Virus record (IMG/VR): IMGVR_UViG_3300031509_000001
Coordinates: 1-64,000 of that record
Length of the DNA: 64,000 bases
Direction: 5' to 3' (one strand)
Source: a virus
A model generated the notes under the pieces. That model did no database searches and was not told the DNA's origin. It saw nothing but the letters and a program-made list of their open reading frames with translations. Below, one piece after another: positions 10,477 through 19,419 of the stretch (position 1 is its first letter; each line of letters starts with the position of its first letter). Both the position numbers and the translations under genes were made by a program.

Positions 10477-11901
10477 ATGTCCACCGCCACAGGCATAGTC
10501 GGCTCGGCGGCCAAGCGCTCCACGGTGCAATCATCTGCGGCCAACAAGGAGGCAGTGCAACAACAACTGCCGCCACACGACACAGAGACAGAACGCGCGC
10601 TGCTTTCTGCCTGCCTTGCTGATCCAGATGTGGTACCGCGCGTCTACTCCCTAATCCGCGACCGGTATAAGATTTTCTGGGAACCGGCCCATCGGCTTGT
10701 GTACAAGGCCATCATCGAACTTTGGCAACAGGGCGTTCAGCCTGACATCATCTCAGTTTACAACAGGATTAAAACCTACCGAGATTCCTATGGTCGTTCT
10801 GGCGCAGATCTGGTGAGTGCGCAGGCCTTGGCCGAAATAGCCAACGCGCCGGCTTCATCGGCCAACGTTGAATATTACCATGACATCCTTCGCGCTCGTT
10901 ATCTGTGTCGGCAATTGATTGCCTATGGCAAGAGGCTTGAAGAACTCGCCATGGCATGGACGGATGACACACCGCCAGATGAACTTTACAGCCGCGCCGT
11001 ATCCGAGCTTTCCACGATTCGAGATGAATCTAACACAGTCGATTACGTGCCCATCACGCAGACATTACGAGAGATTGATGAGGATTTGGGGCGTGTGATG
11101 AATGGCGATGTCATCATGGGGGCCACCACGGGCTATTCTGATCTAGATCGCATTATCGGTGGCCTTCGTGCGCCTGACATGATCATTGTGGCCGCCCGCC
11201 CCAGCGTGGGCAAGACTGCCATGGCGCTCAACGTCGCCATGAATGCCATGGAGCGAAATGGCAATGACTTCTCTGTTGGCATTTTCTCACTGGAGATGAG
11301 CCGCAAGGACATCGTGACTCGCATGTTGTGTTCCATGGCGCGCGTTGACACACGTTTTACCCGCGGCGGCACCATTACCAAGGATGAAGTCAATCGTCTT
11401 GCTTCCTGCGCCATGCGCATGGCCATGTATCGCGATAGGATTGTGATTGACGATCGTTCTGGAATTTCGATAGGAGAGCTCTGCGCATCTGCGCGCATCA
11501 TGGCCATGCGATTCAACATCAAGCTTTTGGTCATCGACTATCTGCAGTTGTTGCACAGTTCCCGAAGGCATGCCAATCGAAACGAAGAAGTGGCGCACAT
11601 CAGTCACCAGATCAAAGCCCTGGCTAAAGAGCTGAACATTCCCATCATCCTGATCAGCCAGCTCAACCGAAATGCCGCGCGCAGCGATTATCCGTCCATT
11701 GCAGACCTTCGAGACAGCGGAGTGGTGGAAGAAGACGCGGACATCATCGCGTTGCTCCGCAAGGAAGACAGCCAGGAGCCAATTGTGGGGCTGGAAATGA
11801 TCATAGCCAAAAACCGAAACGGCCCAACAGACACGGTGCCGTTTGTCTTCTTTAGGACGTGCCAACGAATTGAATTGCAAACCAAGACCGCCAATGTCTG
11901 A
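10477..11901 (+). CDS. dnaB: Replicative DNA helicase DnaB
   Basis: 474 residues, close to bacterial DnaB. The N-terminal domain (about 30-160) carries the usual ERALLSACLADP segment. A linker leads to the RecA-like domain with Walker A ARPSVGKT (240-247), the SLEMS motif (271-275), Walker B LLVIDYLQLL (350-359) and the DLRDSG-VEEDAD segment. All catalytic elements are intact. It should unwind DNA ahead of the fork as a hexamer, loaded by the preceding protein. Its end overlaps the next gene by 8 bases. Confidence 0.97.
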   Translation: MSTATGIVGSAAKRSTVQSSAANKEAVQQQLPPHDTETERALLSACLADPDVVPRVYSLIRDRYKIFWEPAHRLVYKAIIELWQQGVQPDIISVYNRIKTYRDSYGRSGADLVSAQALAEIANAPASSANVEYYHDILRARYLCRQLIAYGKRLEELAMAWTDDTPPDELYSRAVSELSTIRDESNTVDYVPITQTLREIDEDLGRVMNGDVIMGATTGYSDLDRIIGGLRAPDMIIVAARPSVGKTAMALNVAMNAMERNGNDFSVGIFSLEMSRKDIVTRMLCSMARVDTRFTRGGTITKDEVNRLASCAMRMAMYRDRIVIDDRSGISIGELCASARIMAMRFNIKLLVIDYLQLLHSSRRHANRNEEVAHISHQIKALAKELNIPIILISQLNRNAARSDYPSIADLRDSGVVEEDADIIALLRKEDSQEPIVGLEMIIAKNRNGPTDTVPFVFFRTCQRIELQTKTANV

Positions 11902-12367
11902 CGCCAGGCTGATGCTGTCATCGCTGGAAGGCTTGCTGTCGCCGTGCTGTTTGTCTGAATGCGTTGGCGAACGCGTCATGGCTGCATCGATCTGGATGCC
12001 AGATGGGACATTTGCCAAGACAGACCAGTGGACCCGGTGTTTGCACTGCGGCATGTATCCGGCTCAGTTGATTGAGCCAGAATTTTGCAATGACGGGCTT
12101 TGTCGTTCTGTGATTCTAAAGGCACCGCGATTGTTTATGAACGATCCAGCGGTTATCCTTGCACGCAATGAGCCCGTGTTTACCAATGACACGCTCGAAC
12201 GAGAAGAACAGGTGCGTCGGTACGGCTGGATTGTACTGCCTGTCCCACTGGACCTGCTCTGCCTGGTGTGCCGCGCACTTCAAGCAGGGGATGTCCGGCA
12301 CAAACGTTATCTGGTCTGCATTCCTAGCCGCCCTGGATTTTTTGGTGTTGTAGTGGAGCGTCTATGA
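11894..12367 (+). CDS. Unknown protein with CxxC motifs
   Basis: 157 residues starting at the ATG that overlaps the dnaB stop (ATGTCTGA). It has a CLHCGMYP segment and further cysteines (CNDGLC, CLVC) that could bind zinc. The middle contains a hydrophobic strand pattern (GWIVLPVPLDLLCLVC). It is translationally coupled to dnaB and to the next gene. No family recognised. Confidence 0.7.
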   Translation: MSDARLMLSSLEGLLSPCCLSECVGERVMAASIWMPDGTFAKTDQWTRCLHCGMYPAQLIEPEFCNDGLCRSVILKAPRLFMNDPAVILARNEPVFTNDTLEREEQVRRYGWIVLPVPLDLLCLVCRALQAGDVRHKRYLVCIPSRPGFFGVVVERL

Positions 12368-12762
12368 AAACCAAGCATCCAAAACCAACAGACCGATCCG
12401 TCACCTGCTTTGCCACCATGTGCTGCTGGCAAAGGGTTAACAACGACGAACTGGACCACGCTGCCGTCAAATGCGCGGTGTGTAATCGGCCAGCGGTTGT
12501 GATCGCGTTCCAAGCCACCCCACAGTTTGCTGACGCAATCTACGATGCGATTCGAGTCAACACACCCAAGGCAGCCCTGCGCATGCTCGGGCCTGGCTGG
12601 CGACAGATAACGCCCTGGCAATCCCTGGATCGTCATCTGAACAGCATGGAGCGTCTGTGGTACGAGTACGGCGCTGATGCGTCTGCAGTTGTGCTTGCGC
12701 GCTACCTGACGAGCTTTGCTCTATTTGCAAGGCAGGTGGATTCGCAAGAGGAGGACGCTTGA
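12364..12762 (+). CDS. Unknown small protein
   Basis: 132 residues; its ATGA overlaps the previous stop. It has several N-terminal cysteines (TCFATMCCW, CAVC) in a zinc-ribbon-like arrangement, then a helical C-terminus. It is the last gene before a strong terminator, so it probably closes the transcription unit that starts at 9.0 kb. Function unknown. Confidence 0.7.
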   Translation: MKTKHPKPTDRSVTCFATMCCWQRVNNDELDHAAVKCAVCNRPAVVIAFQATPQFADAIYDAIRVNTPKAALRMLGPGWRQITPWQSLDRHLNSMERLWYEYGADASAVVLARYLTSFALFARQVDSQEEDA

Positions 12763-12839
12763 CGGGCAAGCGCCCATATGCTATGTATTGATTGGGTAGC
12801 GTCTAGGTACCCTCGGGAGACCCCTAAAGGCAGCCCACA

Positions 12840-12896
12840 AGGCGTGCCGCGCGATGGCGTGATGGCTCTCGGCGCGCGGCACGCCTCTCTCTTTTT
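12840..12896 (+). terminator. Rho-independent terminator
   Basis: A perfect 14-bp inverted repeat (arms 12840-12853 and 12873-12886, GC-rich) is followed by CTCTCTTTTTG. It lies downstream of the dnaB cluster. The rest of 12763-13010 shows no gene. Confidence 0.85.
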
Positions 12897-13010
12897 GCAT
12901 CCACGACGCAAACATGACGTATCGTGCAATTTCGTGTTCGCAGCCGGGCCTTGTCCACGCAACTCGTTGCTATTCTTGGACTTCCAACCAAGCGGGGTGT
13001 ACTTTTGTGC

Positions 13011-13841
13011 ATGAAGACACACGCGCGCGCATCGCAACGCGCAACGTCAACAACTAAAACGATTGTATGCGTAAGCGATCTGCATGTCGGGTCGAGGCTG
13101 GCTCTGTGCCCCAAGAAGCTGAGCCTGAAACAGGGGGGCGAGTAAAGCCCCTCAAGGGCTCAGCTTGCGCTGTATGAGGTTTGGGCCAAGCTGGCCGAAC
13201 AATGGCGGAGGCCTGACATCTTGGTTTGTTGCGGCGATGCGATCGACGGACAAGGGACCAAAACGCGCGGGACAGAACAGTGGTCCACTGACCTGGAAGA
13301 CCAGTTGTTCGCTGCTGCAGACCTGCTGCGGATGTTCAAGGCTGACAAGGTACTGCTGATCAACGGCACCGGCTATCACGTAGACGCAGGCGGTCGTCCC
13401 TTGGAATCTATCCTTGGCGAGCTTATCAGCGCTGAAGTTGTGGGGCCTTACGGCTCACGCAGCGCTGAGGAGATTTTCCTGCGCATCGGAGGCAAAACAT
13501 TCCATTTTGCCCACCACATTGAGATTGGGAGCGGTTGGTACAAAACCACTCCTTTAGCCAGAGAGCTGGTCTTCGCATTATTGAATGAGACCAGCAAGCA
13601 CCGCGTGGACGTCGTCCTACGAGGTCACGTCCACTACTTTGTGGGCGTGGAGTTCAGTCGTCAGCGGGGTTACATCGTGCCCTGCTGGCAGATGCAGACC
13701 AGGTACATGATTCGGAGGGGCCCGTTCAGGATGGTGCCTGAATTTGGTGCTCTGCGTTTTGGCGTTAAGGATGGATCGATCAATGTCCAAAAGTTCATCT
13801 TCAAACTCGAAGAAACCAAGCCTCAAGTCATACAGCTCTGA
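13011..13841 (+). pseudogene. Calcineurin-like metallophosphoesterase split by in-frame TAA
   Basis: All metallophosphoesterase motifs lie in one frame: SDLHVG (codons 22-27), GDAIDG (about 75-80), NGTGYH (GNH-type) and RGHVHYF. A TAA at 13143-13145 (codon 45) separates the first motif from the rest. In related phage enzymes, as I recall them, the position is usually Tyr in a GG-x-Y-x-PS-x-x-Q context, and here GGE-stop-SPSRAQ fits that alignment. A single-base nonsense change is therefore the simplest explanation. TAA ends other genes here, so reassignment is unlikely. A TTG at 13221 could restart a fragment lacking the first metal ligands. Programmed readthrough or assembly error remain possible. 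Confidence 0.8.
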
Positions 13842-14130
13842 CATCACGCTGGAACGCGTGATTCGGCTGCTACGGCCTGATAAGCCTGTCTTGCCTCAGC
13901 GTAAATGCGCCCAGTGTCTTACGGGCCCGGAGTGGGCGGAGCTGTGGGGCATTGGGATCAACACCGCCAGGAAGATCATCCGACGTTTACTGGGCTTGCA
14001 CTACTTGAAGCGCGGGATTAAGCGCGTGCATGCAATCAATGGTATGCTTCTGACCGTGACGTGCTACGAGCCCACTAATCTTTTGCGGCGCTCGGCAAGT
14101 ATCACCCAGAAGCAAAATGCCAAAGACTAG
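13783..14130 (+). CDS. Small winged-helix-like protein
   Basis: 115 residues from ATG 13783, overlapping the end of the phosphoesterase by 59 bases. The N-terminus is Ser/Lys-rich. Residues about 45-85 (GPEWAELWGIGINTARKIIRRLLGLHYLKRG) look like a helix-turn-helix or winged helix. It ends head-on against the minus-strand operon with a 4-base overlap. Probably a DNA-binding protein; family unknown. Confidence 0.65.
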   Translation: MSKSSSSNSKKPSLKSYSSDITLERVIRLLRPDKPVLPQRKCAQCLTGPEWAELWGIGINTARKIIRRLLGLHYLKRGIKRVHAINGMLLTVTCYEPTNLLRRSASITQKQNAKD

Positions 14131-14435
14131 GGCTTGGTCTTCTCTTTCTCTTCTGGGCGCTGGGTGGGGCCACCAGAGGACAGCATGCGGCGCGCGATGG
14201 CGTCCAGCGCGTCGTCTTCTGCCAGCGCGGCGATCGCTTTCACAAATTCCCACGTTTCCCTGGTCGGCTTGTAGTTTTGGCTCAAGTCCATGTGATAACG
14301 CATGACCAGTTTGGTTCTAACCTGCTCCCACGCCTCATCGGCTTCGGTAACAGCGCTGATCTTCCGCAGTACTCGCTGCACTTCGTCCGGGCTTTTGAAG
14401 CCTGCTGCTCGCAATGCGTTAGGGACTTTCGTCAT
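14127..14435 (-). CDS. Unknown helical protein
   Basis: 102 residues, helical and charged, with a Lys/Glu-rich C-terminus. It is the last gene of the minus-strand replication operon and overlaps the end of the gene before it by 17 bases. Function unknown. Confidence 0.7.
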   Translation of the reverse strand: MTKVPNALRAAGFKSPDEVQRVLRKISAVTEADEAWEQVRTKLVMRYHMDLSQNYKPTRETWEFVKAIAALAEDDALDAIARRMLSSGGPTQRPEEKEKTKP

Positions 14436-14652
14436 CCTGAATCACCTCCACCGTGATGTACGGGGCATCTCCGCCCCAGTGTTTGGTCAGTTCTCCAACC
14501 GATTCATACACCGGTAGAAAACCGACCGAACCATTCCGTCTTAGGTCATACTTGAGAGCTGTGATACCCGCCGGCCAGTCGACAATGACCGAGGACCATT
14601 TCATTATGAGCATGGGGATGTAGACTTTTTTGCCAGAAGTTTTCTTAGCCAT
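14419..14652 (-). CDS. Unknown small protein
   Basis: 77 residues from the ATG at 14652 (MAKKTSGKKVYIPML). The longer frame upstream has a Pro/Arg/Cys composition unlike the rest and is probably not translated. Beta-rich by eye. Function unknown. Confidence 0.6.
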   Translation of the reverse strand: MAKKTSGKKVYIPMLIMKWSSVIVDWPAGITALKYDLRRNGSVGFLPVYESVGELTKHWGGDAPYITVEVIQDDESP

Positions 14653-14681
14653 AGAAAGCACTCCGGGTCTATCGCGCCCAC

Positions 14682-14870
14682 TCACGCCCCTGCTTCCGTT
14701 TGTCCGCCGCGGGGCTGGGGTGCCCCAGCAGCAGAAAGTCTTGCCCGGCAGGCCCGCTTCACTCGGACGCGGATGGCGGCACAGAACCGGCAAATGCAGC
14801 CAGCCGGATGCCCGACAACCTTATGAGCCCGCCTCCGAGCCCAGCGATCTACTTGGCCTGTAGTGATCAT
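14682..14870 (-). CDS. Possible small basic protein with CxCxxC
   Basis: 62 residues, very Arg-rich, with a CICRFC motif. It starts 3 bases after the previous stop and fits the tight packing of the operon, but composition alone cannot prove it is made. Confidence 0.4.
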   Translation of the reverse strand: MITTGQVDRWARRRAHKVVGHPAGCICRFCAAIRVRVKRACRARLSAAGAPQPRGGQTEAGA

Positions 14871-14873
14871 GGC

Positions 14874-15263
14874 TTATAAATCCATCGGGAGTTGCAGAGA
14901 ATCTGTTGGTTCATTCCTTGCATTCTTCTGGGGCCTTCGGCGTTCTTTCTGCGCTTTAACGTGGGTTGCCCAGCGCTTGTTGATGACCTCCAGCGCCTTG
15001 GCTGCCGGAGGTACCTGCGCCCAGAATTGCCCAAACAGCATGAAATTTACCATTACGCAAGCCGTTACGGGGTCTTCATGGCCGGGGGTGAAGCCACCGC
15101 GGATGCCCGACGGGCCAGTCAACGTAACCTGGTAGCCATCATCCTCCCATGACCCTCCGCCTGCTTCGACAACCTTGCGAAAGACCTCCAAGGTGCTTCT
15201 GTCGTTAGCTGCGATGGCCCAGGCGTAATCAGCCAGACGTTCTGCAAGATCACTGTGGTTCAT
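14874..15263 (-). CDS. Unknown protein
   Basis: 129 residues. It begins with a helical segment (MNHSDLAERLADYAWAI), then a Gly-rich beta segment, and ends in a basic tail. It lies between the RusA gene and a possible 62-residue gene. No family recognised. Confidence 0.65.
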   Translation of the reverse strand: MNHSDLAERLADYAWAIAANDRSTLEVFRKVVEAGGGSWEDDGYQVTLTGPSGIRGGFTPGHEDPVTACVMVNFMLFGQFWAQVPPAAKALEVINKRWATHVKAQKERRRPQKNARNEPTDSLQLPMDL

Positions 15264-15292
15264 AGAAATTTAAGTGCCTGGAACCCCAGATT

Positions 15293-15748
15293 TCAGTCTG
15301 GGGTGGTTGACAAGAATTTAATGACAACAGATGTCATGTTGACATCGGCATACTCTTTGACGACTGCCTGATAGATGATCTGGCTATCATCACGCCAGAC
15401 CACACCGGTTAGCGCGTCCTCAACGGCCCTCAAGAGCTTGGTTAGGTCTGGCTTGACGGTCGGATACGCTGGAGCAGAGGACTTCACCGCCCCCCTGGTT
15501 GTGTAGTGTGCCTTTGGTCTTCGGAACCTGAAGACGATGAAAAGCCTAATCGGCTCAGAACGCGGGACCCAGCCTGACGGCAATGCACTCCGGGCCGCCT
15601 CTTGTACCATGGCCATCCACAGTCGCCCCCTCTCTCCTGTGTTGTCTGATACAGCAACGCCCAAGGAGCCATCCTTGCGACGAATGGGGAAGGCTCGTTT
15701 ACTACCGCGCGGTACCGGTTTGCCTGCCACGTCGAACTTGATGATCAT
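15293..15748 (-). CDS. rusA: RusA-type Holliday junction resolvase
   Basis: 151 residues from ATG 15748. The signature KPDLTKLLRAVEDALTGVVW-RDDSQ (99-123) carries the conserved acidic residues Asp101, Asp111, Asp120 and Asp121 of RusA endonucleases, which cut four-way junctions symmetrically. The N-terminal G-KPVPRGSKR segment also matches the family. In a phage it would resolve branched recombination or replication intermediates before packaging, consistent with the annealing protein and nuclease in the same operon. Confidence 0.92.
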   Translation of the reverse strand: MIIKFDVAGKPVPRGSKRAFPIRRKDGSLGVAVSDNTGERGRLWMAMVQEAARSALPSGWVPRSEPIRLFIVFRFRRPKAHYTTRGAVKSSAPAYPTVKPDLTKLLRAVEDALTGVVWRDDSQIIYQAVVKEYADVNMTSVVIKFLSTTPD

Positions 15749-15779
15749 ATGCCACAAGTGTCAAGGTAGTGGGTTAAAG

Positions 15780-16604
15780 TTAAAGAAACAGCAACGCCTG
15801 TGTGTTGATCTGTTCTAGAGCCAGCCGGGCGTATCCCGACGAAAGGACGTGCATGTCTACAGCATACTCAGGTTCTAGGCAGCGAATGGCTCGCTCGAAA
15901 CACTTGGCTCGAACTGCGGTTTGAATGTTGAAGGCAGTGCTTAACCCTACCATCGCTGATGGACTCCAGCGGTTACTGCAGTCTATGGATATGTCCGCCC
16001 TACATTTGGCACTCATCGACGGAGGGTAGAATTGGATAATGCAAATACCGCGACGCACAGCCTTGCTCCACGACTTCCAGCTATTATAGAGTAGCTGCAA
16101 CATGTTCTTATCAGTGGCAATCGTTAGCACTGGCTCGTCATCATAGCAATACCGTATTTGGCACTCATTGCAAATGGGGCGCGTTAAGATAGCTTGAATG
16201 GGTTCTGTATTACTTTTGCAGGGCCTACCATCTGCTAGTGGGGCAAGCCGAACTCGCGCATCCCTATCCTGAGAATTCAACCTAAATATGGTGATTTTAA
16301 TGTTGTTTCCGCATCCCATCAATGCGTCCAGCGTTCTGAACAGATGGATGGGGCGCATTCTGACAGCTTTCGGCCTGTTCTTTGCTGGCGGGGCTGCGTT
16401 TATGGCAGGACTATCAAGGGCCACCATTAGCCCGGGCTCTAGATATAGAACACAACGCAACGTGCGCTCGTATTCATCACCACGCGCATACAGCCATAGC
16501 TCATCATATTCGCCAGGATCGTAGCCTGTCAAAATGTCTGACAGGCGCGCGTGCAGGCGCTGTGCTTGCGTGGCGTCAATTGTGATGGATGCTATTGGTT
16601 TCAT
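15780..16604 (-). CDS. Candidate second sliding clamp-like protein
   Basis: 274 residues from ATG 16604; a longer frame upstream is unlikely. It resembles nothing strongly. The order of elements recalls a two-domain PCNA/gp45-type clamp: an initial strand-helix (ITIDATQAQRLHARLSDIL), a segment MRPIHLFRTLDALMGCGNN then ITIF that mirrors the PCNA interdomain hairpin region, a second strand-helix (LTIATDKNMLQLLYNSW) and a C-terminal VRAKCFERAIRCLEPEYAVDM segment. It has many cysteines. The clamp reading is inference from pattern only. Confidence 0.4.
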   Translation of the reverse strand: MKPIASITIDATQAQRLHARLSDILTGYDPGEYDELWLYARGDEYERTLRCVLYLEPGLMVALDSPAINAAPPAKNRPKAVRMRPIHLFRTLDALMGCGNNIKITIFRLNSQDRDARVRLAPLADGRPCKSNTEPIQAILTRPICNECQIRYCYDDEPVLTIATDKNMLQLLYNSWKSWSKAVRRGICIIQFYPPSMSAKCRADISIDCSNRWSPSAMVGLSTAFNIQTAVRAKCFERAIRCLEPEYAVDMHVLSSGYARLALEQINTQALLFL

Positions 16605-16785
16605 GCCGGCACTCCTGATCTTTGTCTGGCCGCTTGTAGGGACATGGATCGTTAATGTGCCACGCGCCACAAGTCTTGCATCGCGTCAAGCTCAGCAGGA
16701 TGATCATGGACGCCATGACTATGACCCAGGCCAGGAATATGGCTAATGCCACGAACTCCAGGATGTCGAGTAGTGTTGCGATCAT
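16576..16785 (-). CDS. Small membrane protein with zinc-ribbon motif
   Basis: 69 residues. Residues 1-32 form one hydrophobic helix (LLDILEFVALAIFLAWVIVMA), followed by CKTCGAWHINDPCP, a zinc-knuckle-like motif. It overlaps the next gene by 29 bases. Probably an inner membrane protein; function unknown. Confidence 0.6.
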   Translation of the reverse strand: MIATLLDILEFVALAIFLAWVIVMASMIILLSLTRCKTCGAWHINDPCPYKRPDKDQECRHETNSIHHN

Positions 16786-16788
16786 AAC

Positions 16789-17283
16789 TCATTCTCCGGT
16801 TTGGATTTCACGGATCAAACGTATACGACTGCATAGCCGTAGTCCCCACATCACATCCCGCACCATAGGGGACAGGAGATCGCTCAAGTGCAGATAGTCA
16901 CCATCACGTGTCCAGCCAAATACGGGTTCAAGGTTGTAGCAGAGAGTCCTTGCTCTGCGCAGCTTTTCACGCCATGGCTCATATTCACACACATACATGC
17001 TGAGTTTCTGGCAATTCACTCCGATATAACGACTCATGAGATCCGCAAATTTGGCCGCCTGATCAGCCGTAGCATAGCAGAACAGTGGCCCGCAGCCAGG
17101 CTGTGGCTCGATCCATTGGCCCACGGGGTACGTCAGGGCTGAAGATTCCGGCGCAAACGGACTGTAGAGCAGGCCGCGCATTCCTTCCATGACGATTTTA
17201 TAGCCGAGCCTCATGTCGATTGCTCCGGATGGCGATTGCCCTGGCCAATGTTTACGCAGGCTGCCATAGCGTCGAGCCATCAA
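16789..17283 (-). CDS. Unknown protein
   Basis: 164 residues, mixed alpha/beta, with several Cys. It starts at MMARRYG, overlapping the preceding gene by about 30 bases. Family unknown. Confidence 0.65.
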   Translation of the reverse strand: MMARRYGSLRKHWPGQSPSGAIDMRLGYKIVMEGMRGLLYSPFAPESSALTYPVGQWIEPQPGCGPLFCYATADQAAKFADLMSRYIGVNCQKLSMYVCEYEPWREKLRRARTLCYNLEPVFGWTRDGDYLHLSDLLSPMVRDVMWGLRLCSRIRLIREIQTGE

Positions 17284-17590
17284 AACAAACCATCATCTTC
17301 CCATGAGCGTCTGGCGGAATAGGCATCGTGTCGTAGTGACGTCGAGCCTCATCCTTCTTGTCCCAGACACCTCTGCACTCGAACGTGTATCCTGTAGGGA
17401 TTTTGTAAACCACGCCAACAACGCAGGGGGTCGTTTGTGGAATCATCTTGCGAATCAGCGTGGCCACAAGATGCAGGTATGCCGTCTCAATCGGCCCTGA
17501 GGCCCGCAGCAAGGCAATATCCTGCGTTCCTGGTTCAGATCCTGTTCTGACCAGGGCTGCGTGATCGTCACGTGTTACTACGCGAAACAT
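17252..17590 (-). CDS. Unknown protein
   Basis: 112 residues, beta-rich by eye (FRVVTRDDHAALV; VVGVVYKIPTGYTFECRGVW). It lies 9 bases after the preceding gene in the clamp operon. Function unknown. Confidence 0.65.
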   Translation of the reverse strand: MFRVVTRDDHAALVRTGSEPGTQDIALLRASGPIETAYLHLVATLIRKMIPQTTPCVVGVVYKIPTGYTFECRGVWDKKDEARRHYDTMPIPPDAHGKMMVCFDGSTLWQPA

Positions 17591-17599
17591 ATGTATTGC

Positions 17600-18169
17600 C
17601 TACTGCTGGCTTTGCGTGACGGGAACACCGTGAACGTAATTCAGCGCCTCTGCAATTTCGCTTGCAATCTTGAGCGCGGTCGGATCATTGGGATCGGACG
17701 ACGGGCGATACACGGTGCACACATATTCACGTTCAGCGGATGAACGACTTTCCTTCCATACTACAGCGTACCATTCTCCATCTGATTCCACGCGCTCAGC
17801 GACGAAACAATACTCCGGCGCAAGTTCTTTGGCCTGTATTTCAGCTTCCACAAGCACGCGTGCCCAGCCGCGCAATCCCCAGCCAGGTTGTTTCATGTAG
17901 ATTCTTTGGAGCTGGAACCCTCTAAGCGCCGAACACTTCGGGCTGGCCAGCTCACGCACAATCCTTTGTCGCAATACCGGCTGTAGCACGGGTTGACCCG
18001 TCTGTTCATCAATCTCAATAGGATCGTAGAAACGGCGGCGGACAGGAGTTAGCGACGCCTGTGCCTGTGGCTGCAGCAGCGGCACCTGCAGGCCGCGCTC
18101 GAACATTTTGGCAATATCACGGTCGGCAGGCGTGTTGGGCCCTTGCTCTGGGATCGCGGGTTCACTCAT
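17600..18169 (-). CDS. Unknown protein downstream of clamp
   Basis: 189 residues. The N-terminal third is Pro/Gln-rich and likely disordered. It includes QVPLLQP, a short hydrophobic stretch that might act as a clamp-binding peptide because the sliding-clamp gene lies directly upstream. The remainder is a compact alpha/beta domain. The family is unknown and the clamp-binding idea is speculative. Confidence 0.65.
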   Translation of the reverse strand: MSEPAIPEQGPNTPADRDIAKMFERGLQVPLLQPQAQASLTPVRRRFYDPIEIDEQTGQPVLQPVLRQRIVRELASPKCSALRGFQLQRIYMKQPGWGLRGWARVLVEAEIQAKELAPEYCFVAERVESDGEWYAVVWKESRSSAEREYVCTVYRPSSDPNDPTALKIASEIAEALNYVHGVPVTQSQQ

Positions 18170-18193
18170 AGTACACGCAATGATGAGATAACA

Positions 18194-19408
18194 TCACACA
18201 TTCTTCATCAAAGGCATAATGTAGCAGCACTGCTGGTTCTGGCTGTCGACAAAAAAGACGGGCCAGGTGTCCCCATATACCTCAATGCGAATGGTCTCAT
18301 CGCCCGTCACATCCAGGTAATCCAGCACATACTGGGGGTTGATGCGGACTTCTATCTTTTCCCCCTCATATGAGAGTGTTTTCACTCGCTCTGAAGCTCG
18401 GCCATACATGTGGCCAACGGATCGAATTCCGATGGTCTGGCCGAATGTCATGAAGATGCCGAAGGCCAACGGATCACGCGCCATTAAAGACGCACGCTGA
18501 ACCGCCTTCAGCAAATCGGATCGATTCACGGTAAGCTGTGCTTTCACTGTCATGTCCTTGAGAAGCTTGCTGTAGTCAGGGTACTCATAATCAATCAGCT
18601 TGGCCTTTAGGCTGAGGCTTCCCACGCCGCGACATTCAGAGCACTCCATGACAATGTGATCGTTATCCAGCGTCAGGTGCACCATACTGTCTTTCCGCGT
18701 CGCCAGCGTTAGAGAGTGAATCAGCAGGTCAGCGGCAAGTTCTGGCACTACATAGCACAGCACGCCCTTAGTAGTGCGGTCAATCTTCTTGTTGACCAGC
18801 GCAAGTCGTTTGCCGTCTGTCGATACCAGGCGCAATGTCTCATCCTGGAACTCAAACAGTATGGACTGCAGCACATATCGACTCTCTTTGTTTGTAGCTA
18901 CGGCATAACGTGTTCCCCGCAACATGCGAATCCATTCTTCCGCGGCAAAACTCACAGTTATGTATGGCTTAGTCGGCAGAGGAGCATTCGTGTTGTACCA
19001 ACTTCCGTCTACACTGGCCATGTCAGCCGGAAAATCTTCTGGATTCGGCGTATCCAGGCAGTATTCCAGGTCTTCAGCTACCAGCATGACCTGGTTATCA
19101 GCCACCCAGGATATGTGTGTCTTCTCCTGATGCATCAGCCTTACTAAAGGCATAGCGGTAATCATCGGCAGCAGCACATCCCGCGCTTTGTCCTCGTTGA
19201 CCTTGCACGGGATTTCCACTGCCATGCGCGCGTCCAGCCCGGTGCAACAAATTTCTAGAATCCCAGGATAACCTGGGTTTCCGCTAGGTTTTTGCAACAC
19301 CCGCGCGCGCGCGCATAACAGCGCCGGCGTGATTGCTCCCTTGGGCACCGCCGGAGCTACAATTGACAACGCCTCTCGCAATGCCTTGGTTTCAACGGTA
19401 ACGTTCAT
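18194..19408 (-). CDS. dnaN: DNA sliding clamp, DnaN-like beta subunit
   Basis: 404 residues from ATG 19408, preceded by GGGGGC; the longer frame upstream covers another gene. The order fits the three-domain beta clamp: MNVTVETKALREALSIVAPAV at the start, the middle FEFQDETLRLVSTDGKRLALVNKKI element, and a C-terminal NPQYVLDYLDVTGDETIRIEVYGDTWPV segment ending in CCYIMPLMKNV. All are typical of DnaN. It forms the ring that tethers the replicative polymerase to DNA. A phage-coded beta clamp without a phage polymerase in view suggests use of host polymerase III. Confidence 0.9.
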   Translation of the reverse strand: MNVTVETKALREALSIVAPAVPKGAITPALLCARARVLQKPSGNPGYPGILEICCTGLDARMAVEIPCKVNEDKARDVLLPMITAMPLVRLMHQEKTHISWVADNQVMLVAEDLEYCLDTPNPEDFPADMASVDGSWYNTNAPLPTKPYITVSFAAEEWIRMLRGTRYAVATNKESRYVLQSILFEFQDETLRLVSTDGKRLALVNKKIDRTTKGVLCYVVPELAADLLIHSLTLATRKDSMVHLTLDNDHIVMECSECRGVGSLSLKAKLIDYEYPDYSKLLKDMTVKAQLTVNRSDLLKAVQRASLMARDPLAFGIFMTFGQTIGIRSVGHMYGRASERVKTLSYEGEKIEVRINPQYVLDYLDVTGDETIRIEVYGDTWPVFFVDSQNQQCCYIMPLMKNV

Positions 19409-19419
19409 AGCTACGCCCC

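Noticed and set aside
13143-13145. TAA reassigned to an amino acid genome-wide
   Set aside because: TAA cleanly ends other genes such as those at 57190 and 59906, so only this codon is odd.
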